This document shows, in pieces, positions 9,325-18,193 of a stretch of DNA of 49,074 nt (the stretch's first letter is position 1; every line of letters begins with the position of its first letter). Origin of the DNA: Pseudomonadota bacterium (GTDB taxonomy: Bacteria; Pseudomonadota; Gammaproteobacteria; Burkholderiales; Gallionellaceae); assembly GCA_021782995.1 (NCBI GenBank), contig JAJXUI010000021.1:1-49074 (forward strand). Direction: 5' to 3'. A program made the translations under genes and the position numbers. Under the pieces are notes generated by a model, which searched no databases, was not told where the DNA came from, and saw nothing but the letters and a program-made list of their open reading frames with translations.

Positions 9325-9882
9325 TTAATGCAACGCCAGCTTCCCAAGCTCAGCCAGGATGCCATAGACCAGCGCCTGTCCCTGGGCCCCCATCCCTGAT
9401 GCCAGCTTGTCGGCATCACGCTCACCATTCACCAGCCGTCCCATCACGGCACCCAGTTTTGCCATGTCGTCACCCGCGCGAACCATCTGTTCGGCCATCA
9501 GCGAAAGCATCTGCAAGGCTTGTGCATTGCCCTTGCCTGCAGCATTGATCATTTGCGCCAGCCCCGGTGCTGCCATTGCAGGGTCAGGTTTGGCTTCCGG
9601 GTCGGGTAAAGTCGAGGGATCGCTGATGCCGATCAGGATGGCCTCGGCAATCGTACGGTCCTCTTCATCCAGCCCCTGCAATACACTTGCGTCACGCCTG
9701 CCATGCGCAATCAGCCTGATCGCCGCCACCAGGCTATCCCAGCCATGCTGCGCGGTCTGCTGCAGCATTTCTTCCAGCTGCGGCAGCATTTCGCGATTCA
9801 GGCAGGCCATCACCACATTATTGATGAACACCGCATGAAACTGAACGATTTGTCGCTTCTGGTCACTAAGCAATACCGACAT
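9325..9882 (-). CDS. protein of unknown function, 185 aa
   Basis: I do not recognise the product. I chose the ATG at 9882 (MSVLLSDQ), which has an AAAGG site about ten bases upstream, over an in-frame ATG at 9915 that lacks one. The protein is soluble and almost entirely helical, rich in Ala, Leu, Met and acidic residues. Residues 1-80 form one helical block. A Pro-rich linker (DPSTLPDPEAKPDP) follows near residue 90, then a second helical block with QALQMLSLMAEQMVRAGDDMAKLGAVMGRL. The start lies 41 bases from the divergent dsbB start, so the two probably share a promoter region. Confidence 0.72.
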   Translation of the reverse strand: MSVLLSDQKRQIVQFHAVFINNVVMACLNREMLPQLEEMLQQTAQHGWDSLVAAIRLIAHGRRDASVLQGLDEEDRTIAEAILIGISDPSTLPDPEAKPDPAMAAPGLAQMINAAGKGNAQALQMLSLMAEQMVRAGDDMAKLGAVMGRLVNGERDADKLASGMGAQGQALVYGILAELGKLALH

Positions 9883-9923
9883 AATGTACAGGCCTTTCTG
9901 TAATACAATCCGCAAAACAAACT

Positions 9924-10445
9924 ATGGAACATCAAACCATGCTCAAATTCTGGCGCACCTGTTCGACCCGCTGGCTGTTTCTTGCAAATACCCTGGCTGT
10001 AACCTGCCTGCTTGGCTTTGCCATTTTCCTGCAGAAGGTGCTGCATGAAGACCCCTGCCCGTTGTGCATGGTGCAACGATACACCTTTTTGACGATAGGC
10101 GTCATCAGCCTCATTGCCGCACTGCATGGTCCCAAAAAAACGGGCACCTACTTCTATGGCAGCCTGGCTACGCTGTTTTCACTGGCCGGCATTGGTGTCT
10201 CGTCACGCCATATCTGGCTACAACACCTGCCCAAGGATCAGGTACCGGCCTGCGGACCCGGCCTGGATTACATGCTGGATCATTTCCCGATGGCAGATGT
10301 GCTGAAAGAGCTGGTGCATGGCTCCGGAGAGTGTGCTGCACGTGGCTGGGACTTTCTCGGCCTCAACATTCCGGAATGGGCGCTGGTGTGGTTCAGCCTG
10401 ATCGGCATCTGGTCCGTACTGATCATGCTCAGGAAGCAGCACTGA
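9924..10445 (+). CDS. dsbB: disulfide bond formation protein DsbB
   Basis: DsbB is an inner-membrane protein that reoxidises periplasmic DsbA and passes the electrons to quinone. The 173-residue product has four membrane segments (about 18-36, 50-66, 75-92 and 150-168). The first periplasmic cysteine pair is CPLC near residue 45, followed by the quinone-site arginine in VQRY. The second pair lies in the long periplasmic loop (PACGPG and GECAARG). Both pairs are required for the relay and both are present. No good ribosome site precedes either the ATG at 9924 or the in-frame ATG five codons later. The last 17 bases overlap the 3' end of the convergent TSUP gene. Confidence 0.95.
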   Translation: MEHQTMLKFWRTCSTRWLFLANTLAVTCLLGFAIFLQKVLHEDPCPLCMVQRYTFLTIGVISLIAALHGPKKTGTYFYGSLATLFSLAGIGVSSRHIWLQHLPKDQVPACGPGLDYMLDHFPMADVLKELVHGSGECAARGWDFLGLNIPEWALVWFSLIGIWSVLIMLRKQH

Positions 10446-11226
10446 ACAGGCCGCCAAACTGGTCATACCCCAGTTTGGCGATCAATACCACCAGCAGAAC
10501 CAGGAACAATCCCCTGACAAATCCGGTGCCGTGTTTCATTGCGATGCGGGAGCCGGCATACCCCCCTGCCATATTGAACAGCGCCATCGGCAACGCGACG
10601 GCATACAGCACATTGCCGGTGGGAATGAAGTACGCGAGAGACGCCAGGTTCGTTGAAATATTCACAAATTTGGCCGACGCAGAAGCCTGCAGGAAATCCA
10701 GCGCCAGGAAATGGATGAACAGGAAGATCAGGAAACTGCCGGTGCCCGGCCCGAACAGGCCATCATAAAAACCGATCACGCCGCCGATCACCACGGCAAG
10801 CATTTTCTCGCGCCGTCCGACTTGCAAAGGTTTCTGCAGTTTCCCGAAATCCTTCTTCCAGAATACATACACCGCCATCACGATGATCAGCGCCAGCACC
10901 AATGGGCGCATGACCTCCCTCGGTATCAGCACCACCGTGGCCGCACCGCAAAATGCCATTACAAACGCGGCAATCGTTGCCGGCCATACCAGATGCCAGT
11001 TGATATGCACCTTGCCCACATAACTGCGTGCCGCCACACTGGAGCCGGTTACTGCTGCCAGTTTGTTGGTACCCAGCAGAGATGCTTCTACCGTTTGCGG
11101 AAATGCATTAAACAAGGCGGGAATCTGAATCAGGCCACCACCGCCCACGGCAGAATCGATCAGTCCGGCACAGAATGCCAGACCACATAGCGATACAATT
11201 TGCAACAGGGAAAGTGATTCAGGCAT
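10429..11226 (-). CDS. TSUP (TauE/SafE) family membrane permease
   Basis: TSUP proteins are inner-membrane transporters for small anions such as sulfite, sulfoacetate or other organosulfur compounds. About eight hydrophobic segments are visible in 265 residues. Two half-repeats each begin with the family pattern: GLIDSAVGGGGLIQIPAL in the N-terminal half and GFYDGLFGPGTGSFLIF in the C-terminal half. I use the ATG at 11226; the frame stays open five codons further to a TTG at 11241, and neither start has a convincing ribosome site. Substrate cannot be told from the sequence. The 3' end overlaps convergent dsbB by 17 bases. Confidence 0.88.
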   Translation of the reverse strand: MPESLSLLQIVSLCGLAFCAGLIDSAVGGGGLIQIPALFNAFPQTVEASLLGTNKLAAVTGSSVAARSYVGKVHINWHLVWPATIAAFVMAFCGAATVVLIPREVMRPLVLALIIVMAVYVFWKKDFGKLQKPLQVGRREKMLAVVIGGVIGFYDGLFGPGTGSFLIFLFIHFLALDFLQASASAKFVNISTNLASLAYFIPTGNVLYAVALPMALFNMAGGYAGSRIAMKHGTGFVRGLFLVLLVVLIAKLGYDQFGGLFSAAS

Positions 11227-11315
11227 GACCGGGTCAGACAATCTTTACAGATTTGATTCTTGCATATTTCTCATCGCTACACATGCCCTGGCAAAATCCC
11301 TGCAAACTCACCCGA

Positions 11316-13358
11316 TCAGATTTTGAATGCACTGACGGAATGACTGAGATTGCTTGCCAATTGCTCAAGCTGATGTGCAGCAACAGCAGTATCCTGCACC
11401 GCAACACTGTTTTCATCGGCCATTCCGGCTATTTTTTCAACATTTTGTGCAATTTCAACGCTCGCCACACTCTGTTCCTTCATCGCGCCGACAATATCGC
11501 TGATCTTGACCAGTGTTTCCTTGCTCGACATGTTGATAGAAGATAGTGCGGCGGCGGCCTGATTGGCGAACTTCACGCCCTGTCCGACCCTTTCACTCCC
11601 CTTTTGCATGTTGACAACGGCGGAGTCAATTTCATCCTGGATGCCACTGATCATCAGGCCGATTTCAGCCGTAGCCTGGCTGGTTTTTTCTGCCAGCTTC
11701 CTGACTTCATCAGCGACAACTGCAAATCCCCGTCCCTGCTCCCCCGCCCTTGCAGCTTCAATGGCTGCATTCAGCGCAAGCAGGTTGGTTTGTTCGGCAA
11801 TATCCTTGATCACATTCACAATATTGCTGATCTGGCTGGACTTCTGGCCAAGCTCATTAATGCTGCCTGAAGATTGAATGACCATTTCCGCTATGTTGTT
11901 CATTTCACCCGATGCGGTTTTCACAACCTTCTCGCCTTCTGATGCATATTCACTTGCACGGGATGATAACGACTCGGTATCACGCGCACTGTCGGTGACC
12001 TGATTGATACTGACTGTCAGCTGTTCTACTGCGGCGGCCGTTGCGGAAGCCGCTTCACTCTGATGGTGCGAGCTGGCTTCAACGGTTTTGGCGTTGAGCA
12101 ATAGCCGCGAAGCCGCGTCATTCACTGCCCTGACTGAATCGGTAACCTCACCAATCAACTTGCCGATCTGGATAGCCATCGCATTAAACCCTTGCCCAAG
12201 CACGCCGATCTCATCTTCTCCAGTGTAACGGCACCGTACCGTCATATCCCCCTGCCCAACCTTGCCAACATTTACCACCATCATGCTCAGAGGCTCGAGC
12301 TTCCTGGATATCAGCACATACAACAGAATACCCGCCAATGCCAGACACAATGGACTCACGACGAGCAATATATTCCTGAGTTTTGCGGCCTTGCTGTTAA
12401 ATTCTCCCATATCTGCAGCAGCCACGACGATCCAGTTCCAGTCAGGCATCGTCACAAACGCCGCCATTTTCCTGCCGTGGGGACCGTCATATTCCACCAG
12501 TCCATTTTTTTGCTCGGACATAATCTTGTAATGGTCACCGAGTTTGTCCACCAATGCATTCTTGTCCTGATCAAATGGATGAACCACCAGATCCCCTCTG
12601 GTTTTCCCTTCCTTGTTGTCGAGAATATAAATATATCCTTTTTGTCCTATTTTGTTTTTCCTGATCTGCTCCTTGAACCGTATCAGCGTATCGGTATAGT
12701 CAACGCCTACAAAGATGATTCCAGTGATCTGCCCTGATTTATCCTTCACAGGTGCATATTTCGTCATGTAATCGCGGCCAAACAGCCTGGCTTTGCCAAA
12801 ATATGTTTGACCATCCATGATTTTCCCGTATGCAGGGCTTTCCTTGCCCAGGAATGTGCCCAATGCCCTGCTACCATCCTCCTTTTTCAAGGATGTGGTT
12901 ACCCTCAGAAAATCATCCCCGCTACGTACAAAGATTGTGGCTACGCCACCGGACATGTTCTTGATCTGGTCGACCGCTGTAAAATCCATGTTCAGGACTT
13001 TATCGCCTGCTCGGATCACCGGTACATCATTCCCCTTTACATTAACCAGATGGCCTGGATCAACACTCAGCCCCTGGGGAAACATTGAGTCAAAGATTTC
13101 ATATAAACGCTGGGCATTATCCTTCAGTGTCACATTCATCGTATCCAGCTGGTCCTTGACCAGCTCTGACTCCGTTTGGATTTCACTGACTCCAGTCTGT
13201 CTGAGTATATTGCCCGTTTCAAAATATACAAATAATGTAAATATAATCAGTACGATGGAAAATATACCCAATCCCATCAAAACCAGCAGGGTAGAAATTT
13301 TCAACTTGGCAGCAGATCCCGGCAGAGGCTTGCCATTTAGGGGGAAGGTTGACGACAT
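11316..13358 (-). CDS. methyl-accepting chemotaxis protein with periplasmic Cache sensor
   Basis: A membrane chemoreceptor of 680 residues. Membrane segment one is at about 21-45 and segment two at about 325-348. The periplasmic part between them has the double Cache arrangement (Cache3-Cache2 type), with [16 protein letters not shown] and the [22 protein letters not shown] and [11 protein letters not shown] segments typical of such ligand domains. A HAMP linker (about 345-400) leads to the signalling coiled coil, whose hairpin tip [19 protein letters not shown] near residues 520-540 contacts CheA and CheW. No CheR-tethering pentapeptide is present at the C-terminus. The ATG at 13358 was preferred to a GTG three codons upstream. 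A sigma-28 promoter lies about 35 bases upstream, tying it to the flagellar regulon. Confidence 0.95.
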   Translation of the reverse strand: MSSTFPLNGKPLPGSAAKLKISTLLVLMGLGIFSIVLIIFTLFVYFETGNILRQTGVSEIQTESELVKDQLDTMNVTLKDNAQRLYEIFDSMFPQGLSVDPGHLVNVKGNDVPVIRAGDKVLNMDFTAVDQIKNMSGGVATIFVRSGDDFLRVTTSLKKEDGSRALGTFLGKESPAYGKIMDGQTYFGKARLFGRDYMTKYAPVKDKSGQITGIIFVGVDYTDTLIRFKEQIRKNKIGQKGYIYILDNKEGKTRGDLVVHPFDQDKNALVDKLGDHYKIMSEQKNGLVEYDGPHGRKMAAFVTMPDWNWIVVAAADMGEFNSKAAKLRNILLVVSPLCLALAGILLYVLISRKLEPLSMMVVNVGKVGQGDMTVRCRYTGEDEIGVLGQGFNAMAIQIGKLIGEVTDSVRAVNDAASRLLLNAKTVEASSHHQSEAASATAAAVEQLTVSINQVTDSARDTESLSSRASEYASEGEKVVKTASGEMNNIAEMVIQSSGSINELGQKSSQISNIVNVIKDIAEQTNLLALNAAIEAARAGEQGRGFAVVADEVRKLAEKTSQATAEIGLMISGIQDEIDSAVVNMQKGSERVGQGVKFANQAAAALSSINMSSKETLVKISDIVGAMKEQSVASVEIAQNVEKIAGMADENSVAVQDTAVAAHQLEQLASNLSHSVSAFKI

Positions 13359-13391
13359 TTGGACCACTCATTCTGAATTGCAGATGGTTGA

Positions 13392-13418
13392 TTATCGGTT
13401 ATTTCTCAGGAAACTTTA
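13392..13418 (-). promoter_or_regulatory. sigma-28 (FliA) promoter for the chemoreceptor gene
   Basis: On the minus strand TAAAGTTT (13418-13411), eleven bases, then ACCGATAA (13399-13392). This matches the FliA consensus TAAAGTTT-N11-GCCGATAA in 15 of 16 positions with exact spacing. Transcription would start near 13385, leaving a leader of only about 25 bases before the ATG. Confidence 0.85.
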
Positions 13419-13737
13419 ATACATTATCAACAGCTTATCCTCTGCTTTGCTGACTGCAGATCCGTCATGCTTATTTGCGGCAGATCCGGTGTATTGTGCT
13501 CCAAATTGAAACAATGCAAGCCCATTCCCCAAACAACATCTGCATGGCAGTCACAGCGAACAGGGAATGCCTGTCTGACAACAGTTTTTCTATCCATAAA
13601 ATGCGCGTATGCTCTCCCTGTGGCGAGACGTCGGACTGCCCGCCGACAAGCAAGGACGATGAACTCTCCACATGAAAACCATAACATACTGAATAAATTA
13701 TAGAATTTTATATTTACCCGCGCCGTTTTACAAAACC
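13419..13737. other. intergenic region without recognised genes
   Basis: This stretch separates the sigma-28 promoter of the chemoreceptor from the divergent histidine kinase gene. Open frames on both strands are short, overlap one another and look like nothing known. A weak GTCGG / CCGAC inverted repeat lies near 13630-13647. The last 60 bases are AT-rich and probably hold the histidine kinase promoter, but I can name no convincing hexamer pair. Confidence 0.5.
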
Positions 13738-15648
13738 GTGCCCTCGATCTCAAGCACCAGGCTCCCAGACAAATTTCACCCCCATGCAATCGCCATTGCA
13801 GTGTTCCTGCTGATCATCCTGCTTGCCGAAGGGCTGGTTGGATTTGAAAAAGCGGAATTGGCCAATAAGCAACGCATTGACACACTGGCCCTTAGCGCAT
13901 CGCTACGCGCGCGATTTGAGCGGGAGCTCAGTTCCCTGATTTACCTCAATAGCGGCCTGGGCAGCTATCTGGCCGTCAAACACACAAACCTGAATGACAA
14001 TGAAATTAATGCCATTCTGGCAGAGCTCTATCACAGCAACACGCACATCAAGAATTTCGGCATTGCCATCGGCTACCGTATTAAATATGTCTATCCTGTC
14101 CGGGGTAATGAAAAGGCCATCGGCCTGAATTACCCGGACTTGCCAGCGCAATGGCCAGGCATCCGGAAGGTGATTGAATCTCGCAAACCAGCCTTGATCG
14201 GGCCGATCACACTGGTGCAAGGTGGCAGGGGGCTGATTTACCGCATCCCGCTTTTTATCCGGGGTCAATATTGGGGACTGTTATCAACCGTCATCAATGC
14301 AGACTCCCTGTTTGAGGCTTCTTTCACCGCAGGCATAAACGAACAATTCCAGCTTGCCATCCGCAACGGGAATGACGTTTTTTACGGCAATGCGGCGCTC
14401 TTCGACTATCCGGACAGCGTGATGCAGAACATTGCCATACCCGATGGTCAATGGGAAATGGCCATGCAGAAACCGCTGACGCAAGCTCAGCATAACCTGC
14501 TGGATTTCACGCGCGCAGCCTCGATATTGCTTGCCTGCCTGATCAGCCTGCTTTCCTATCATCTTGTGCTGAGCCGCAAGAAATATGCCCAATTATCGAC
14601 CAAACTGGGCAACCTGTATGAATTGTCCCCGCTGGGTATCGCCCTGACCGACATGCAGGGGAAATATGTTGAATTCAACAATGCCTTCCGGAAAATATGC
14701 GGCTACACCCGGGAAGAACTGAACCAGCTGGACTACTGGGAACTCACACCCAGGGAATACTCGGAAATGGAAGCAATGCAGCTGGAGTCGTTGCGCAGCA
14801 GAGGCATTTACGGCCCTTATGAAAAGGAATACATCCGCAAGGATAAATCCAGAATTCCAATTCGCCTGAATGGCCTGTTATTACGGGGCATTGATGGCAG
14901 GGATTATATCTGGTCCATCGTCGAGGATATCAGCGAAAGCCGGAAAATCGACAAGATGCAAAACGAATTTGTCTCCACCATCAGCCATGAATTACGCACA
15001 CCAATGACTTCGATTGCAGGCGCACTCAGCCTGATTACCAGCGGCAAGTTTGGTTCATTTGAACCGCAAGTTCAGAGCATGCTGGAAATCGCCAACCGCA
15101 ACAGCCAGCATCTGAAACACTTGATCAATGACCTGCTGGACATGGAGAAACTGATTGCCGGGAAAATGTCTTTCAACATTCAAAAGCATGCATTGCTGCC
15201 CATCCTGCAATCCACCATCGAATCCGTCAGTGCCTATGCAACGCAATACAGTGTGGAATTCGTACAAGCAGGCTGCTCTGAAAATGATATGGTCATGGCG
15301 GACAGCTTCAGGTTGCAACAGGTGTTGTACAACCTGCTCTCCAATGCGGCCAAATTCTCGCCAGCCGGCAGCACGATACGGATCGACACCCAACGCAGGA
15401 ACGACATGATAAGGGTCAACGTCATCGATCATGGCTCCGGCATTCCTGAAGCTTTCCGTACGCGCATATTCACAAAATTTTCCCAGGCAGATTCTTCTGA
15501 TTCCCGGCAAAGAGGCGGTACAGGTCTGGGCCTCGCGATCAGCAAGGAAATCATCGAGCGCATGCATGGCACTATCGGCTTCATGCCGGCTGAGGGCGGC
15601 GGCTCCTGTTTCTACTTCGAACTGCCTGCCGAAGAACCGTGTACATGA
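13738..15648 (+). CDS. hybrid-free sensor histidine kinase, CHASE-PAS-HisKA-HATPase
   Basis: A 636-residue membrane kinase. Membrane segments at about 17-35 and 255-275 flank a periplasmic CHASE domain (about 45-230, with FGIAIGYRIK, ALIGPITLVQ and GLIYRIPLF). A PAS domain follows at about 290-400 (LSPLGIALTDMQGKYVEFNNAF cut into its usual strands). The HisKA H-box TISHELRTP places the phospho-accepting histidine at residue 417. The ATPase domain shows N box NAAKFSP, G1 DHGSGIPE and G2 GGTGLGLAISK. There is no receiver domain, so it needs a separate response regulator, not found nearby. The start is the GTG at 13738: an in-frame stop lies 16 codons upstream and no ATG lies between. There is no clear ribosome site. 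The ligand is unknown; CHASE domains often bind small hormones or peptides. Confidence 0.9.
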   Translation: MPSISSTRLPDKFHPHAIAIAVFLLIILLAEGLVGFEKAELANKQRIDTLALSASLRARFERELSSLIYLNSGLGSYLAVKHTNLNDNEINAILAELYHSNTHIKNFGIAIGYRIKYVYPVRGNEKAIGLNYPDLPAQWPGIRKVIESRKPALIGPITLVQGGRGLIYRIPLFIRGQYWGLLSTVINADSLFEASFTAGINEQFQLAIRNGNDVFYGNAALFDYPDSVMQNIAIPDGQWEMAMQKPLTQAQHNLLDFTRAASILLACLISLLSYHLVLSRKKYAQLSTKLGNLYELSPLGIALTDMQGKYVEFNNAFRKICGYTREELNQLDYWELTPREYSEMEAMQLESLRSRGIYGPYEKEYIRKDKSRIPIRLNGLLLRGIDGRDYIWSIVEDISESRKIDKMQNEFVSTISHELRTPMTSIAGALSLITSGKFGSFEPQVQSMLEIANRNSQHLKHLINDLLDMEKLIAGKMSFNIQKHALLPILQSTIESVSAYATQYSVEFVQAGCSENDMVMADSFRLQQVLYNLLSNAAKFSPAGSTIRIDTQRRNDMIRVNVIDHGSGIPEAFRTRIFTKFSQADSSDSRQRGGTGLGLAISKEIIERMHGTIGFMPAEGGGSCFYFELPAEEPCT

Positions 15649-15668
15649 CCTCAAGATAATCCAGCCCC

Positions 15669-16289
15669 ATGCATCCCGAAGAACGCTTCAACACCTGGAC
15701 CCATTTTTCCGGCGCATTGCTTGCGTTGGGGGGCGCATCCGTGCTGATAGTGCTTGCCGCCCTGCAAGAGGATCCCTGGAAAATCGTCAGCTTTTCCATT
15801 TATGGCACCACCCTCATCCTGCTCTACAGCATCTCCACGCTTTATCACAATGCTGCATATGGAAAATTCAAGAAATTCATGCAGAAGGCGGACCACAACT
15901 CCATCTATCTGCTGATTGCCGGCAGCTACACGCCCTTCACGCTTGTCACCCTGCGCGGTAGCTGGGGCTGGTCGCTCTTCGGCGTAGTGTGGGGATTGGC
16001 AATATTTGGCATGATGCAGGAATCCTGGTTTCCCACACGCTCACGCTGGCTGTCGATGGTGATCTACCTGCTGATGGGATGGGTCGCCCTGGTGGCCGTG
16101 GTACCACTGATTAATGTGCTATCCTGGACTGGCTTTTTGTGGGTAGCAGGAGGTGGCATTGCATACACCACCGGGGTCATCTTCTTTCTGAACGACCACA
16201 AGTTCCGCCACTTTCATGGTATCTGGCACCTTTTTGTGATTGCCGGCAGTGTCCTGCATTATTTCGCAATTCTTTTATACGTAGCCTGA
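15669..16289 (+). CDS. hemolysin III family (PAQR-like) membrane protein
   Basis: A 206-residue protein with seven membrane segments and the motifs of the HlyIII/YqfA family: RFNTWTHFSGAL near residue 7, STLYHNA near residue 56, MQKADHNSIYLLIAGSYTPF near residues 70-90 and HFHGIWHLFVIAGSVLHYFA near the C-terminus. The histidine, aspartate and serine residues in these segments match the metal-binding set of the PAQR superfamily. Despite the name, a true hemolytic role is not established for most members; roles in membrane fluidity have been proposed. It starts 20 bases after the histidine kinase stop and may be read from the same transcript. Confidence 0.9.
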   Translation: MHPEERFNTWTHFSGALLALGGASVLIVLAALQEDPWKIVSFSIYGTTLILLYSISTLYHNAAYGKFKKFMQKADHNSIYLLIAGSYTPFTLVTLRGSWGWSLFGVVWGLAIFGMMQESWFPTRSRWLSMVIYLLMGWVALVAVVPLINVLSWTGFLWVAGGGIAYTTGVIFFLNDHKFRHFHGIWHLFVIAGSVLHYFAILLYVA

Positions 16290-16330
16290 CAAACAGTCAG
16301 CCCACGGGCAAGGCAATTCGCTGTCCGTTA

Positions 16331-16336
16331 TATAAT
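16331..16336 (+). promoter_or_regulatory. possible -10 element for mutL
   Basis: A perfect TATAAT lies 29 bases before the mutL ATG. No good -35 hexamer is found 16-18 bases upstream, so this is a weak or activator-dependent promoter at best. Confidence 0.4.
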
Positions 16337-16365
16337 GGAAACAATTTCAAATTTGCTGCAACCCA

Positions 16366-18192
16366 ATGCCTGACATCCAGCTATTACCCGAACTCCTGAT
16401 CAACCAGATTGCCGCTGGCGAGGTGATCGAACGACCTGCGTCCGCGCTGAAAGAACTGATGGAGAACAGCCTGGATGCCGGTGCCACTGAAATCAACGTG
16501 CAACTTGAGGCAGGCGGCATCAAATTGTTACGTGTACGCGACAATGGCAAGGGCATCGTGATGGAGGAGTTACCCCTGGCACTGATGCGCCATGCCACCA
16601 GCAAGATAATTTCACTGGAAGACCTGCAGCGCGTGGCCAGCATGGGCTTCCGTGGCGAAGCACTGGCCAGCATGGCTGCCGTGGCACAAGTCAGCCTGAC
16701 CAGCCGCCATCACGCAGCCGAGCATGCTTGGAAAATCGATGCGCAAGACGGCAACCTGAGTGCAGCCTCACCTGCCGCTCACGCACAGGGCACCAGCGTG
16801 GAAATGCGCGAAATCTATTTCAACACCCCTGCCAGACGGAAATTCCTCAAATCGGAATCCACAGAATTTGCATATTGCGATGAAGTGTTCAAGCGTATGG
16901 CACTGTCGCGCCCGGATGTGACATTTACACTGCAGCACAATGGCCGCATGGTATGGCAGCTTCCGGCGCACAAGGCATTACCATTGGAAGACGGAAAGAT
17001 TGATGAAGCATTGGCGCAGCGCATTGCTGCCATCCTTGGAAACGAGTTTGCTTTACATGCCGTTGGCGTGCAAAGACGCGCCGCCGGCCTGCACTTGCAC
17101 GGCCTGATCACCCAGCCCGCCTATTCACGCGCCAGAAATGACAGCCAGTATTTCTTCCTCAATGGTCGCTTTGTGAAAGACAAGGTCGTCAGCCACGCCA
17201 TCCGCCAGGCGTATCAGGATATCCTGCACCACCAGCGCCACCCGGCGTTTGTGCTGTTCCTCGATATGCCGCCGGAAGGCGTGGATGTCAATGTGCACCC
17301 GGCAAAGAGCGAGGTACGCTTCCGCGAAAGCAACGGCATCCACCAGTTCATCTTCCATACCCTGCACGATGCATTGAGTGCACCGGCAGTAGTTGCAGAA
17401 CAGGCTGCGCCCCACACAAACAGCATCCCTGCCCGGGAATACGTTCCGCAGCAGCAAGCCATGCCATTGCGCCAGGTGGCGGAGCCACTTGCATTCTACG
17501 ATACGATGTTTGGTCGCAATATGCAGCAAACCGGCGACTCAGTGGTGACAGAAGAAGATGAAGTATTGCCGAATTTCCCAACTCCCGCATTCAACCCGCA
17601 GACAGAGATCCCCCCGCTGGGTTTTGCACTGGCACAGCTTTCAGGCATCTACATCCTTGCGCAAAACCAGCACGGCCTGATCGTGGTGGACATGCATGCA
17701 GCACACGAACGCATCGTGTACGAGAAGCTCAAAACTGCACTCGACCAGCAGCAGATCCCCAACCAGCCCCTGCTGATTCCGGTGACCTTTGCCGCCGAGC
17801 CTCTCGACATCGCCACCGCAGAAGAGGAACAGGAAGCCCTGCACAAGCTGGGCTTCAATATTGCACCGATCTCCCCCACCACCTTGGCCGTGCGCGCGAT
17901 GCCGGCCATGCTGAAGCAATCTCATGCCGAATCCGCCGCGCGTGATGTGCTGCAGGAGTTGCGCAACTTCGGTGCCAGCCGCGCGTTGACTGAAAGACGG
18001 AACGAACTGCTCGCCACCCTCGCCTGCCATTCCGCGGTGCGTGCCAACCACGCACTCACCCTCACCGAGATGAACCACATCCTGCGCGAGATGGAAAACA
18101 CCGAACGCTCCGGCCAGTGCAACCACGGCCGCCCCACCTGGTTCCAGATCAGCATTCAGGAGCTGGATGGGATGTTCATGCGAGGAAGATAA
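16366..18192 (+). CDS. mutL: DNA mismatch repair protein MutL
   Basis: MutL couples mismatch recognition by MutS to strand incision. The N-terminal GHKL ATPase is complete: ELMENSLDAGATEI near residues 29-42 with the catalytic Glu, VRDNGKGI near 60, and GFRGEALASM near 94-103. The C-terminal dimerisation domain begins near residue 410. It carries the metal-binding endonuclease motif D442-x-H444-A-x-x-E448-x4-E453 and a late C-N-H-G-R-P-T segment, as in MutL proteins of bacteria that lack MutH. It is therefore expected to nick DNA itself (inference from family knowledge). Length 608 is normal. It is followed without a gap by an unrecognised gene and then miaA, recalling the mutL-miaA pairing common in proteobacteria. 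Confidence 0.97.
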   Translation: MPDIQLLPELLINQIAAGEVIERPASALKELMENSLDAGATEINVQLEAGGIKLLRVRDNGKGIVMEELPLALMRHATSKIISLEDLQRVASMGFRGEALASMAAVAQVSLTSRHHAAEHAWKIDAQDGNLSAASPAAHAQGTSVEMREIYFNTPARRKFLKSESTEFAYCDEVFKRMALSRPDVTFTLQHNGRMVWQLPAHKALPLEDGKIDEALAQRIAAILGNEFALHAVGVQRRAAGLHLHGLITQPAYSRARNDSQYFFLNGRFVKDKVVSHAIRQAYQDILHHQRHPAFVLFLDMPPEGVDVNVHPAKSEVRFRESNGIHQFIFHTLHDALSAPAVVAEQAAPHTNSIPAREYVPQQQAMPLRQVAEPLAFYDTMFGRNMQQTGDSVVTEEDEVLPNFPTPAFNPQTEIPPLGFALAQLSGIYILAQNQHGLIVVDMHAAHERIVYEKLKTALDQQQIPNQPLLIPVTFAAEPLDIATAEEEQEALHKLGFNIAPISPTTLAVRAMPAMLKQSHAESAARDVLQELRNFGASRALTERRNELLATLACHSAVRANHALTLTEMNHILREMENTERSGQCNHGRPTWFQISIQELDGMFMRGR

Positions 18193-18193
18193 G

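Noticed and set aside
13427..13789. Minus-strand open frame of 120 codons in the gap before the CHASE histidine kinase
   Set aside because: It overlaps the start of the kinase, has no ribosome site and no recognisable composition. Other frames of similar length overlap it on both strands.
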